From positions 62,001-126,000 of IMG/VR virus record IMGVR_UViG_3300009509_000001: a DNA stretch of 64,000 nucleotides; one strand, 5' to 3'. Each line of letters begins with the position of its first letter. Position 1 is the first letter of the stretch. Positions 30,268 through 37,891 of this stretch are shown here, one piece after another. The notes beneath the pieces were generated by a model. That model did no database searches and was not told the DNA's origin. It was given only the letters and a program-made list of their open reading frames with translations. Source of the stretch: a virus. The position numbers and the translations under genes were made by a program.

Positions 30268-32474
30268 CGCAAGCGCTCCCTGCCTTCGTCCCAGTCACGT
30301 ATCTTCAGCGACCAGCCTGGGTCGGGCCACCAACGGTGATCACGGCCGCTCGGATTGAACTCATGGCCGCCGCCGTAGGGTATGGTGAACTTCTCGCCTC
30401 CCGGTGCTCCGCCCCATTTCATGCGGTAATGCGTAGCGTTCCAGTTGCCGAAGGTGTTACGGTTATGCTTGGCATATACCGGGTCGCTGCCGACGGTCCG
30501 GCTTCCGCCGCCACTCTCGATGTCCACCGCGCCTATCTCCATGGGCGCGTCCATGGTCGTCTCCGTACCCGCATTGCATCTGGGCAGGTGGTAGTATTTG
30601 GCCCCAGCCAGTTCGCAACGCCTGACGAAGTCGTTGTCCTCGAAATAGGCCGGGTAAAAGTTCTCGTCGAACCAGCCGACCTTGTGTATGAACGACGTAT
30701 GAAGTCTGAAGGCGTTGAAGCCGCCGAGCATCCACAATACATCGTCGGGGCCGCACGGAACCTGCTCCTCCATATACGCGAGTGTCCCGGGCAGCAGCCG
30801 GGTATCGTTCGAGCTTATGGTTATGCGGTCGTACCCAAGTGACATTCCATGCATGACGATCCTATTCCAGGAAGCGGCCACACCGAGATTGTACCTGGGT
30901 GAATACAGATCGAACTTCAGTTCCCTGGACATGGCCTTCAGCCTGTCGTTGAATTCCTGATCGTAAGTGTTGTTGTTGACTACGAATATATCGGCCGGGT
31001 AGTCGATGGATCGTACGCACTGTTCAAGAAGGTCGATCCGGTTGAGTACCGGTATTCCCACGAACACGCGGCCACTTCCCCCGCCATGGGCCGCCGGGGC
31101 ACTGATCATACGCTCCTCCACTCTACGGCATACGCACAGGAAGGACCAATCTTCCTGCACAGGTTCACATTTGATTACCTCGAATCCACCTATAAGCCTT
31201 ATAACACGGCAAAAGCTGTCCATAGTGAATGAATGCTCATGCGTAGGATCGAGGTTAATGGTTCGGTTGCCTCCACGGCGCAAGCCGTCTTCATCGGGAA
31301 CCACTACGGCCATATGCCCGCCTGTCTTCAGCACACGCTTCCATTCCTGGAGCGTCTTCACGTAGTCTACGTAATGCTCGATGTTGTGTCTGGCTACAAC
31401 GAAGTCCAGTTCCCCGTCCGCAAACATATGTAGATCATCTCCGCTGGCCTGTATATCGGCCTGGCTGGGCTGTCCCGCAGTACAGCCGACGGAACCCCGC
31501 TGGCCGGCAGCTACAAGGTCAACGCCTATACAGTTTGCCGATGACTTTCGATGCCCACACCCGACATCAACTCCTTTACCTTTCAGGCAGTATGGGAGTA
31601 CAGCGAGCCGCTCCGGGTGCATGGCCTCGCCGCCATTCGGCGGAGGGTACAGCATCTGCGCGTATTTACCCTGATCCTCCTGAACTGTGCGGGGCAACGC
31701 CTCGTCCACAGGAACGGCTGTATACCGGTGACGGCGTCCAAACAGATCATCGCCGGTTTCCAGGCACCTTATTATGTGTTCCGGGTTGAGTGCTATCCCA
31801 GCGTGCTCGGTATGCGCGTAGGCCATAAGCTTAGCACATATGGCATCAATGCCTCCCTGGAAGCTATAATGCCACCCGGCCGGGCAATCCAATAAATATG
31901 TGTGCACTCCGCGTTTACGCATGACATCACCGTTAAGGTCCGTTCCACGCATGCCCTCCTCATGTGTGAATATAGTCCCTGCACACCACAAACCTTCCTC
32001 AGCCTGCAGGTAGTTCAGGAAATAGTAATAAGTTCGCGTCGGTACGCGACACTGGTTCTTGGCAGGGTCGAATACCTCGTAAGCCGACGAATGCGGGATC
32101 TCGTCAAGATCGAATACGCCGATGACGTCACGTGGCTCAGAGTGAGGCTGCTCGTGTAGGCATGTGACGTGACAGTCATAGTAGCCCGAAGCCCCCTGGC
32201 TCGTCGTGCTTCGCTGGAAGTTCTCGCGGAACCAGACGCCACCAATCTCCGTAAGGTCGACCATTATGTACTTGATCTTATGATGCCATGGCTTGAAGCG
32301 GTCCCAATTATCCTTCAGGTACAAAGGCTTGTCGGGTCCTGCATGCGCTTGGTTGGCCTCAGCTATGACGAACACGTCGACGATCTCATCCAGTTCTCGT
32401 AGGCGCAGCTCCAATAGATCCAACTCGTTGAAAAAGGTTACACAATCATATACACGGCGTCCGTCTTTTCGCAT
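30264..32474 (-). CDS. GT17 - methyltransferase - GT2 three-domain enzyme
   Basis: 736 residues. Residues 8-260 match family GT17 (VYDCVTFFNELDLLELRLREL, FVIAEANQAHAG, VFDLDEIPH), which adds beta-1,4-linked N-acetylglucosamine to mannose in known members. Residues 298-450 are a class I SAM methyltransferase (GKGVDVGCGHRKS, CIGVDL, DFVVARHNIEHYVD, GGHMAVVVPDEDG). Residues 469-690 are a GT2/GT-A domain (VFVGIPVLNRIDLLEQCVRSI, FVVNNNT, AYFEDNDFVRRCELAGAK). One chain could extend and cap a glycan. The acceptor is unknown. The joining of GT17 with these domains is unusual. Confidence 0.8.
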   Translation of the reverse strand: MRKDGRRVYDCVTFFNELDLLELRLRELDEIVDVFVIAEANQAHAGPDKPLYLKDNWDRFKPWHHKIKYIMVDLTEIGGVWFRENFQRSTTSQGASGYYDCHVTCLHEQPHSEPRDVIGVFDLDEIPHSSAYEVFDPAKNQCRVPTRTYYYFLNYLQAEEGLWCAGTIFTHEEGMRGTDLNGDVMRKRGVHTYLLDCPAGWHYSFQGGIDAICAKLMAYAHTEHAGIALNPEHIIRCLETGDDLFGRRHRYTAVPVDEALPRTVQEDQGKYAQMLYPPPNGGEAMHPERLAVLPYCLKGKGVDVGCGHRKSSANCIGVDLVAAGQRGSVGCTAGQPSQADIQASGDDLHMFADGELDFVVARHNIEHYVDYVKTLQEWKRVLKTGGHMAVVVPDEDGLRRGGNRTINLDPTHEHSFTMDSFCRVIRLIGGFEVIKCEPVQEDWSFLCVCRRVEERMISAPAAHGGGSGRVFVGIPVLNRIDLLEQCVRSIDYPADIFVVNNNTYDQEFNDRLKAMSRELKFDLYSPRYNLGVAASWNRIVMHGMSLGYDRITISSNDTRLLPGTLAYMEEQVPCGPDDVLWMLGGFNAFRLHTSFIHKVGWFDENFYPAYFEDNDFVRRCELAGAKYYHLPRCNAGTETTMDAPMEIGAVDIESGGGSRTVGSDPVYAKHNRNTFGNWNATHYRMKWGGAPGGEKFTIPYGGGHEFNPSGRDHRWWPDPGWSLKIRDWDEGRERLR

Positions 32475-32476
32475 AA

Positions 32477-33763
32477 TTACTTATTGTCCTCGAGAATGCC
32501 AAGGCACTCCGAAAGAAGCTCGTCGCGTACCTCCTGGCTGTTTACTTTTATCGGCCCGGCTCCCCTTGTACCGATCCGCTGCCATTCGAGCATGGCTTCC
32601 TTTTCAGGGTACTCCACCAGCCTGTATCCGAGCCGGTGTATCATGTTGGTGAACGGCACTTCACTCATTCCCTCGTGTGCGCTTACACCACGTCGGTCCG
32701 TGATTCGCCAATGCGGCAATATCGGGTATTGCAGGTCCTCGGCAATGGTCTGCTCCCGAACCTTGTACAGTATCTCTCTGGTGGTCACTCCGACGCCGCC
32801 GGAGCAGTGGGGCGCTCCCGGATGCCCTATGCCACCGCACATGCCGACGAATCCGATCTGCTGGCCACCTATTCGTATCATGGTCTCGAGTGCGATCTTG
32901 AACACATTGTCGGCAAGCTGTATGCAGTCGTCCTCCACGAAGAACCAGGAGTCGTACGCATGGTGTAACGTGCGGAAGGCATGATCATAGGCCCCGAACG
33001 ATATGCCGATATTCGGCCGCTCCAGCACGTATATCCGACCGTTCGGCGTCTCCTGACCATGCATACTGTAAAGGAAGTCCATGTTTGCCTTGAACGCGGC
33101 ATCGTCCAATATCGGATCATTGGCAAGCGGATAGTTATGAACGAGCAACGTATCCACCGGCATTCCCTGGTCAAGCGTCAGCTCCTTGGCACAGGTGCAC
33201 TTCAGCACGTTCAGGTAGTCCGCTATGGTCTTCGGCGGCTCCCGCCTGGTGCCTGCCCAGCACGCAATGACCTTGGCACTCCTGCCCGTGTGTCGCGGTA
33301 TCGGATCGGACACGTCCAGCCGCACACCAACGTCGATGTCGGTGGTGTCGGTCTCGTAGAATCCTACGTGCTTGTCCACTTTAAGCGCCCGCACATTCTC
33401 GTGCAGCACCCTTCCCGTGAACGCCTGCAGTCCCATGTCGCGGCCGATCTCGCGCAGGGCTTTGTATGCCTTCCACACGTGTCCTTTGCCACGGGCGCTG
33501 GGGGCTATGTCCATCCCTATGCTCATGGTGCGGTTGACGACGTCCTTATGGCCCGTACGCACATAGCCGACGAACTCGCCGGAATCGCCGTCCTCGATGG
33601 CCAGCCATTCAGGTCGATCCGTCCTGAACCACTCGACGGCCTGCTCGATGGTGTAGGCTTCCTGTGTATGCAGCCACTTCAAAGTGTCCTCATGGTTACG
33701 AATCTCGAGCACGGCCGGAAGATCCTGCTCAGTAAGTTCACGAAATCGTACACTGACGCCCAT
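32477..33763 (-). CDS. GNAT acetyltransferase - glycosyltransferase-like fusion
   Basis: 428 residues from the ATG at 33763 (TGATG overlap). Residues 3-150 are a RimJ/RimL-like GNAT domain (FRELTEQDLPAVLEIRNHE, IGMDIAPSARGKGHVWKAYKAL, NVRALKVDKHVGFYETD). Residues 165-428 look like a GT-A-type domain with SWFFVEDDC as the acidic metal site and aromatic-rich segments. Following an aminotransferase, the GNAT half probably acetylates an amino sugar and the other half transfers it. That order is inference. Confidence 0.7.
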   Translation of the reverse strand: MGVSVRFRELTEQDLPAVLEIRNHEDTLKWLHTQEAYTIEQAVEWFRTDRPEWLAIEDGDSGEFVGYVRTGHKDVVNRTMSIGMDIAPSARGKGHVWKAYKALREIGRDMGLQAFTGRVLHENVRALKVDKHVGFYETDTTDIDVGVRLDVSDPIPRHTGRSAKVIACWAGTRREPPKTIADYLNVLKCTCAKELTLDQGMPVDTLLVHNYPLANDPILDDAAFKANMDFLYSMHGQETPNGRIYVLERPNIGISFGAYDHAFRTLHHAYDSWFFVEDDCIQLADNVFKIALETMIRIGGQQIGFVGMCGGIGHPGAPHCSGGVGVTTREILYKVREQTIAEDLQYPILPHWRITDRRGVSAHEGMSEVPFTNMIHRLGYRLVEYPEKEAMLEWQRIGTRGAGPIKVNSQEVRDELLSECLGILEDNK

Positions 33764-34839
33764 CACAGTCCCCACTCGTTTATGGTTTTCACAACATGGT
33801 CACGATCGCTGACGGTGAGCCACCATCCGACGGGTATGGAAATCTGACGGTCGTAAAACATGGAGACGCCTGGAAGATCTCGCGAGTACTGACTGAACGC
33901 CGTGAACTCGTCGTTGCGTCGATGCACGGGGCTCGTCGCTATGCCGGCATCCTCCATATGGGTCTGGAACGCCTGTTTATCGTCTACAAGTATGGTGTAA
34001 ACCCAGTATGATGCACGGTCGTCGTACGGGATGAGCGTCACATGCGGGTTCTTTATGGAGTCTGCGTAGTGCCTGGCATTGGCTCTGTGGGATCCGACGA
34101 CGTATTCAAGGCACTCGAGATTACTGAGTCCGATCGAAGCGTTTATGTCGTTCATGTGGAACTTGAATCCGGCCTCCGCTATATCCTGCGCGCACCTGAA
34201 AGACTTTGAAGACTTCCTGGAAAGCCCGTACCAGCGCAACAGCTCGGCACGCTCGTGCTGATCCGGGGGAACGACCAATATGCCGCCATCGCCGCTGGTA
34301 AGATGTTTGATGGCCTGCAGGCTGAAGCATACATAATCACCGCCGGAGTCGGCGACGTGTCTCCCGTCGTACATGGTGCCGATGGCATGAGCCGCATCCT
34401 CTATGATCGGAATGCCGAATTTACGCAATGCCTCGTAGTCGCATGGAACCCCGGCCCAGTCCACGCATACGATTGCTTTGGTCTTGTCGGTGATAAGCCG
34501 CTCGACGGATTCAGGGTCTATGAGCCCTGTAGTCGCGTCGACGTCCGCCCACACGATGTCGGCACCGGAGTTTCGTATGGGTGTGTTCGTCGCCGAGCAT
34601 GTCATCGGTGTCGTTATAACCTCATCCCCGGGGCCGGCGTCCACCATATGAAGGGCGAGAGTTATCGCCGACGTCGCCGAATTCACCGTAAGCGGTCGGC
34701 GCTCACTGTTGAAATAAGCCCGTAGCTTCTCCTCGAACAGGTCCACCACCGGACCCTGGCCTATATATCCGCTATTCAGAACTTCGGTGACGGCGCGTGG
34801 TGCCTCGTCGGACATAAACACCTTGAACAATGGAATCAT
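33763..34839 (-). CDS. DegT/DnrJ/EryC1/StrS-family sugar aminotransferase
   Basis: 358 residues from the ATG at 34839, with AAAGGAG upstream. Family features in order: MIPLFKVFM start, SGYIGQGPVVDLFEEKLRAYF, NSATSAITLALHM, TTPMTCSATNTPI, IIEDAAHAIGT and the PLP lysine in CFSLQAIKHLTSGDGGI. It converts a nucleotide-linked keto-sugar to an amino sugar using PLP and an amino donor. First gene of the sugar operon, right behind its own promoter. The exact sugar cannot be told. Confidence 0.88.
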   Translation of the reverse strand: MIPLFKVFMSDEAPRAVTEVLNSGYIGQGPVVDLFEEKLRAYFNSERRPLTVNSATSAITLALHMVDAGPGDEVITTPMTCSATNTPIRNSGADIVWADVDATTGLIDPESVERLITDKTKAIVCVDWAGVPCDYEALRKFGIPIIEDAAHAIGTMYDGRHVADSGGDYVCFSLQAIKHLTSGDGGILVVPPDQHERAELLRWYGLSRKSSKSFRCAQDIAEAGFKFHMNDINASIGLSNLECLEYVVGSHRANARHYADSIKNPHVTLIPYDDRASYWVYTILVDDKQAFQTHMEDAGIATSPVHRRNDEFTAFSQYSRDLPGVSMFYDRQISIPVGWWLTVSDRDHVVKTINEWGL

Positions 34840-34864
34840 GTGCGTCTCCTTTGCGTTACGATCT

Positions 34865-34893
34865 AAAGTAGCGGAACTTGCCGCCGGTGTCAA
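34865..34893 (-). promoter_or_regulatory. Sigma70-like promoter TTGACA-17-TACTTT
   Basis: A consensus -35 (TTGACA, 34893-34888) and TACTTT (34870-34865) are 17 bases apart. The expected start near 34858 gives a leader of about 20 bases with AAAGGAG before the aminotransferase ATG. It drives the sugar operon. Confidence 0.6.
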
Positions 34894-34901
34894 GCAAAAC
34901 C

Positions 34902-34929
34902 AAAAAGGCCCCGGCTAAATACCGAGGCC
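34902..34929 (-). terminator. Rho-independent terminator
   Basis: On the minus strand GGCCTCGG pairs with CCGGGGCC around a seven-base loop, followed by TTTTT. It sits between two promoters, so it would end an RNA of about 44 bases started at 34945. Confidence 0.8.
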
Positions 34930-34951
34930 CGGATGGGATAGGGATACCGTT

Positions 34952-34980
34952 ACAGTACGTCGGTTTGCCGGGAAAGTCAA
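34952..34980 (-). promoter_or_regulatory. Sigma70-like promoter TTGACT-17-TACTGT
   Basis: TTGACT (34980-34975) and TACTGT (34957-34952) are 17 bases apart on the minus strand. The expected start is near 34945. No gene lies between it and the terminator at 34902. Confidence 0.5.
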
Positions 34981-35039
34981 GCGAAATCGTTTGGTGAGTG
35001 ATTTTCATGTTGCCTGTGAATTGTAGGAGCCCGGGCACG

Positions 35040-35074
35040 AAAAAGCCCCCATGAACTAAATGATCAGGGGGGCT
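35040..35074 (-). terminator. Rho-independent terminator
   Basis: On the minus strand AGCCCCC pairs with GGGGGCT around a 17-base loop, followed by TTTTT. It would end an RNA of about 59 bases started at 35098. Confidence 0.78.
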
Positions 35075-35104
35075 CGGTGTTTTACCGGGGTGAGAACTTG
35101 GCAT

Positions 35105-35133
35105 AGTATACGAAGGAACTCCGCCGCTTTCAA
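35105..35133 (-). promoter_or_regulatory. Strong sigma70-like promoter TTGAAA-17-TATACT
   Basis: TTGAAA (35133-35128, 5/6) and TATACT (35110-35105, 5/6) are 17 bases apart. This is the best-scoring promoter by eye in the window. No reading frame of note follows before the terminator at 35040. Confidence 0.65.
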
Positions 35134-35144
35134 GCCCCTATACG

Positions 35145-35170
35145 AAAAAAGGCCCCGGATTACCGGGACC
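35145..35170 (-). terminator. Rho-independent terminator of virion cluster
   Basis: On the minus strand GGTCCCGG pairs with CCGGGGCC around a four-base loop, followed by TTTTTT. It lies about 30 bases after the stop of the 638-residue gene and ends the 35.2-45.6 kb unit. Confidence 0.85.
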
Positions 35171-35202
35171 TTCTGCACACCAATCGCTACTAGGAGGGAA
35201 AT

Positions 35203-37119
35203 CTATTCGTACGTCGTGACGTCGGGGGCGGCCGGCGGCAGGCCCTGCTGCTTGCGGCGCTCGTTGAGTTTACGCTGCATGGCCTGCATCTTCTGGATGC
35301 TCAGCTGCTCTTCCCGTCGGTTCTCTTCGATGGCGCCGCTTACGTCCGTGTACAGGCCGGGTATGTCACTCGGCCCGAACTTCGGGTTGCTAATGGCGCC
35401 GACGAACGCCGGGTTGTTCACGAAGTCGCCCTGGAACCGCTCGCCGAGCATGCCGCCCACGCCCTTGCGGATACGCTCCGGGTCGCCGGCCGCATCGCGC
35501 TTGATCTTGGCGATGTCCCACAAAGCCTTGTTGATCTGTTCGCGGGAGAGCTGCTCGCGGAACTCCGGCTTTATCGGCAACAGGTCCAGGTTGCGCATGG
35601 TCTTCTCGAGACTCGGGTGATCGCCGTACGAGCCGGCCTTGCCCTTGCTGAGATCCAGGGACGGTGCCGGTGTCTTGTGCTTGGCATAGGCCAGGGCCGC
35701 GGCCGCTCCGCCCAGGCCGAGGCTTGCAAGCCCCCAGCCCAACCGGTTCTCGGGACTGTTCATGGCCTTGATCGCCGAGTAGGCGCTGCCGGCACCGGCC
35801 AGACCCGCGCCGATCTCGTACTTGTAATCCTTGGCGTTCTCCCACATGGCCTTGCCGGCCTTCTTCCAGTCGAAGGCGCTGGTCTTGCGCAGGTCCTTCA
35901 CGTTCTGGTCGGCCATGGCCTTGCGCTTCTTCAGGCTCTTGAGCAGCATGCGGTCGGACTCAGCCGTGTCGGGCTTGCCGGCGAACCGCTTGTTCATGGC
36001 ATGAAGCAGGTACGGCAGTGCCGCGCCGCCCAGGCCGCCAAGCGTGCTCCACAGCAGCTTGTTCTTGTCGGCCGTCAGCCAGCCGAGGCTCGATCCCAGC
36101 GTGCCGCCCACCAGGCCGGCAACCACCGGGTTGAAATTGTATTTGTCGCTCTTGGCCTGCTCGTCGCGCACCAGCTTGGCGTCCTCGAAAGCGGCCAGCT
36201 TGTCGTTGATGTCCATCTGTGCGGCAAGGGCCGCATCGGTCTGGGCACTCCTGCCGCTCTTGTCGGCTTTGCCCACCATCATCTTGTCGGCGACGTACGC
36301 CGATCCCATCGGTACGGCGCCGGCCACTGCGGTCTTGGCCGCCCGTGCCATCGGACGCTGCCGGCCCGCATAGGCCCTGGGCGCCGATCCGAGCGGTCCC
36401 TCGACGCGTTTGCCGACGGCGCTCATGGCGCTTCGTGGCGTAAGCGGGATCTCACGGCCGAGCGTCGGATGGTCCTTGATGTATTTCTTGGCCTTCTTGC
36501 CGCCGAGCAGGTACATGAGGGCGGCGCTGCTGACGCCTGCGGTGGCGCCCATCTGTGCCGTCTCCTTCTGCATGTTGATGCCGAACAGTGGATCGTCCGG
36601 GTAGTCGACCTTGCCGACCGTGGCCTTCTTGTCGCCGTAATGGGCCTGCGCCCCGACGTGCGGCTCTTTGCCGCCGAGTATCAGCTCGACGTTCCCGCCG
36701 ACGGTCTCGCCGCTCGGTTCGATCTTAACCGGGTTGTACTCTCCGACGGTGCGGGCCACGTCGCCGACCTTGCGCTTGACGCTCTCGGGTAGAACGGTGC
36801 TCAACCCTTCCTTGACGCCCTTGATGCCCCTGAGCGTGTCGACCAGTGGCGGCAACGCCGTGTCGATCACCTTGCCGGTGAAATCCTTGTCGCGTCCCGC
36901 CGCTTCGTCGATCTTCGCCTGCTCTTCCGGCGTGCGCTGGCTGCGGCCGTACATCGACAGCATGACCGCCGGTGTGCCCAGCCGCAGGGCTGTGCTGCCC
37001 ATGGCCTTGGGCGCCGCCTTCATGCGGAGAACCGCCGCCTTGCGCTTCCAGGGGTTGGTGAAGAGGGTGCCTTTGCCGGCCGCCGTCTTCTGTATCGGTT
37101 TGTCGAGCAGACGTCCCAT
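35203..37119 (-). CDS. Large glycine-zipper virion-type protein with N-terminal KTA tag
   Basis: 638 residues. The N-terminus MGRLLDKPIQKTA is the 13-residue tag shared by this set. Several glycine/alanine-rich hydrophobic segments follow, notably about 340-385 (VAGLVGGTLGSSLGWL, STLGGLGGAALPYLL) and 435-490 (IGAGLAGAGSAYSAI, GLGGAAAALAY). Basic linkers contain AKTAVAG and LRKTS. The C-terminus is polar and coiled. No enzyme motif is visible. Multiple zippers suggest membrane insertion or pore formation after ejection. Last gene of its unit, before a terminator. Confidence 0.7.
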   Translation of the reverse strand: MGRLLDKPIQKTAAGKGTLFTNPWKRKAAVLRMKAAPKAMGSTALRLGTPAVMLSMYGRSQRTPEEQAKIDEAAGRDKDFTGKVIDTALPPLVDTLRGIKGVKEGLSTVLPESVKRKVGDVARTVGEYNPVKIEPSGETVGGNVELILGGKEPHVGAQAHYGDKKATVGKVDYPDDPLFGINMQKETAQMGATAGVSSAALMYLLGGKKAKKYIKDHPTLGREIPLTPRSAMSAVGKRVEGPLGSAPRAYAGRQRPMARAAKTAVAGAVPMGSAYVADKMMVGKADKSGRSAQTDAALAAQMDINDKLAAFEDAKLVRDEQAKSDKYNFNPVVAGLVGGTLGSSLGWLTADKNKLLWSTLGGLGGAALPYLLHAMNKRFAGKPDTAESDRMLLKSLKKRKAMADQNVKDLRKTSAFDWKKAGKAMWENAKDYKYEIGAGLAGAGSAYSAIKAMNSPENRLGWGLASLGLGGAAAALAYAKHKTPAPSLDLSKGKAGSYGDHPSLEKTMRNLDLLPIKPEFREQLSREQINKALWDIAKIKRDAAGDPERIRKGVGGMLGERFQGDFVNNPAFVGAISNPKFGPSDIPGLYTDVSGAIEENRREEQLSIQKMQAMQRKLNERRKQQGLPPAAPDVTTYE

Positions 37120-37122
37120 GGG

Positions 37123-37875
37123 TTATGCCTTCTTCTTCTCGCGTTCCTTGATGTACTTGGCGAGCAATGCCGCCAGTCCGGCACCGGTCAATGCACCGCC
37201 GGCCGCGCCGATGAGGCCGCTGCCCATGCGGTTGCCCAGCGCGTATCCGCCGATGCCGCCGGCCAGGGCGCCGGCCGCTCCTGCCTGGAGCTCCTGATTG
37301 TTCTTGATCTCTTCGAGCAGTTCCTGCCATACGCTGGTGCGCGGGGCCGCCGTGCTGTGGGTCGTGTCCTTGGGCGGGTTGTAGTCGCTTACCATCCCGG
37401 TGGGACTCAGCTTCTCGCCGACCTTCTTGCCGACCGCTGCGGTGCCCAGCGTGCTTCCGGCCAGAATGGCCTTTCCTTTCTTGGTCTTGGCCAGTTCGCT
37501 TACTTCCGGACTCTTGGTGGCTTTGCCGTAGACACTGCCGGCCTTGGTGGCCTTGGGGACCGTGCCGCCGCTCGGAGCCGTAATAGTGGAACCGGCCTGC
37601 CCCGCCTGGCGGCCATAGTTGAAGTCGCTGACGATCTCGCCGGGACGGCGGGCCGCACCCTTCAGTGCGTCGACCGGCTTCTTCGTCTTGTCGAGGAGGC
37701 CGCCGACCAGATTCCTGATCGGGGTCCGCTTCGGCGGCATGGTCGCATCCATCAATTCGCCGAGCGAAGGCTTCTTCGCCTGCTTGTGTAGCTGTGCGGT
37801 CTTGGCCATCGGTTCATTGAAGCCGAAGGCCGTACGGAGTTCGCTCATCCGCTGGGGTGATACTGCATGTGTCAT
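37123..37875 (-). CDS. Glycine-zipper virion-type protein with MAKTA
   Basis: 250 residues. MAKTA at 23-27 is followed by a basic linker and a strong double glycine-zipper hairpin at about 199-240 (AGALAGGIGGYALG, GAAGGALTGAGLAALLA). The end is a lysine-rich KEREKKKA. The architecture is like the other cluster members: soluble basic front, membrane hairpin at the end. Unknown family. Confidence 0.68.
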   Translation of the reverse strand: MTHAVSPQRMSELRTAFGFNEPMAKTAQLHKQAKKPSLGELMDATMPPKRTPIRNLVGGLLDKTKKPVDALKGAARRPGEIVSDFNYGRQAGQAGSTITAPSGGTVPKATKAGSVYGKATKSPEVSELAKTKKGKAILAGSTLGTAAVGKKVGEKLSPTGMVSDYNPPKDTTHSTAAPRTSVWQELLEEIKNNQELQAGAAGALAGGIGGYALGNRMGSGLIGAAGGALTGAGLAALLAKYIKEREKKKA

Positions 37876-37891
37876 AGTGTGCTCCTGTATA

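Noticed and set aside
34856-35104. Minus-strand open frame of 82 codons in the promoter-terminator region
   Set aside because: It reads straight through two terminator stems and two promoters and lacks a ribosome site.
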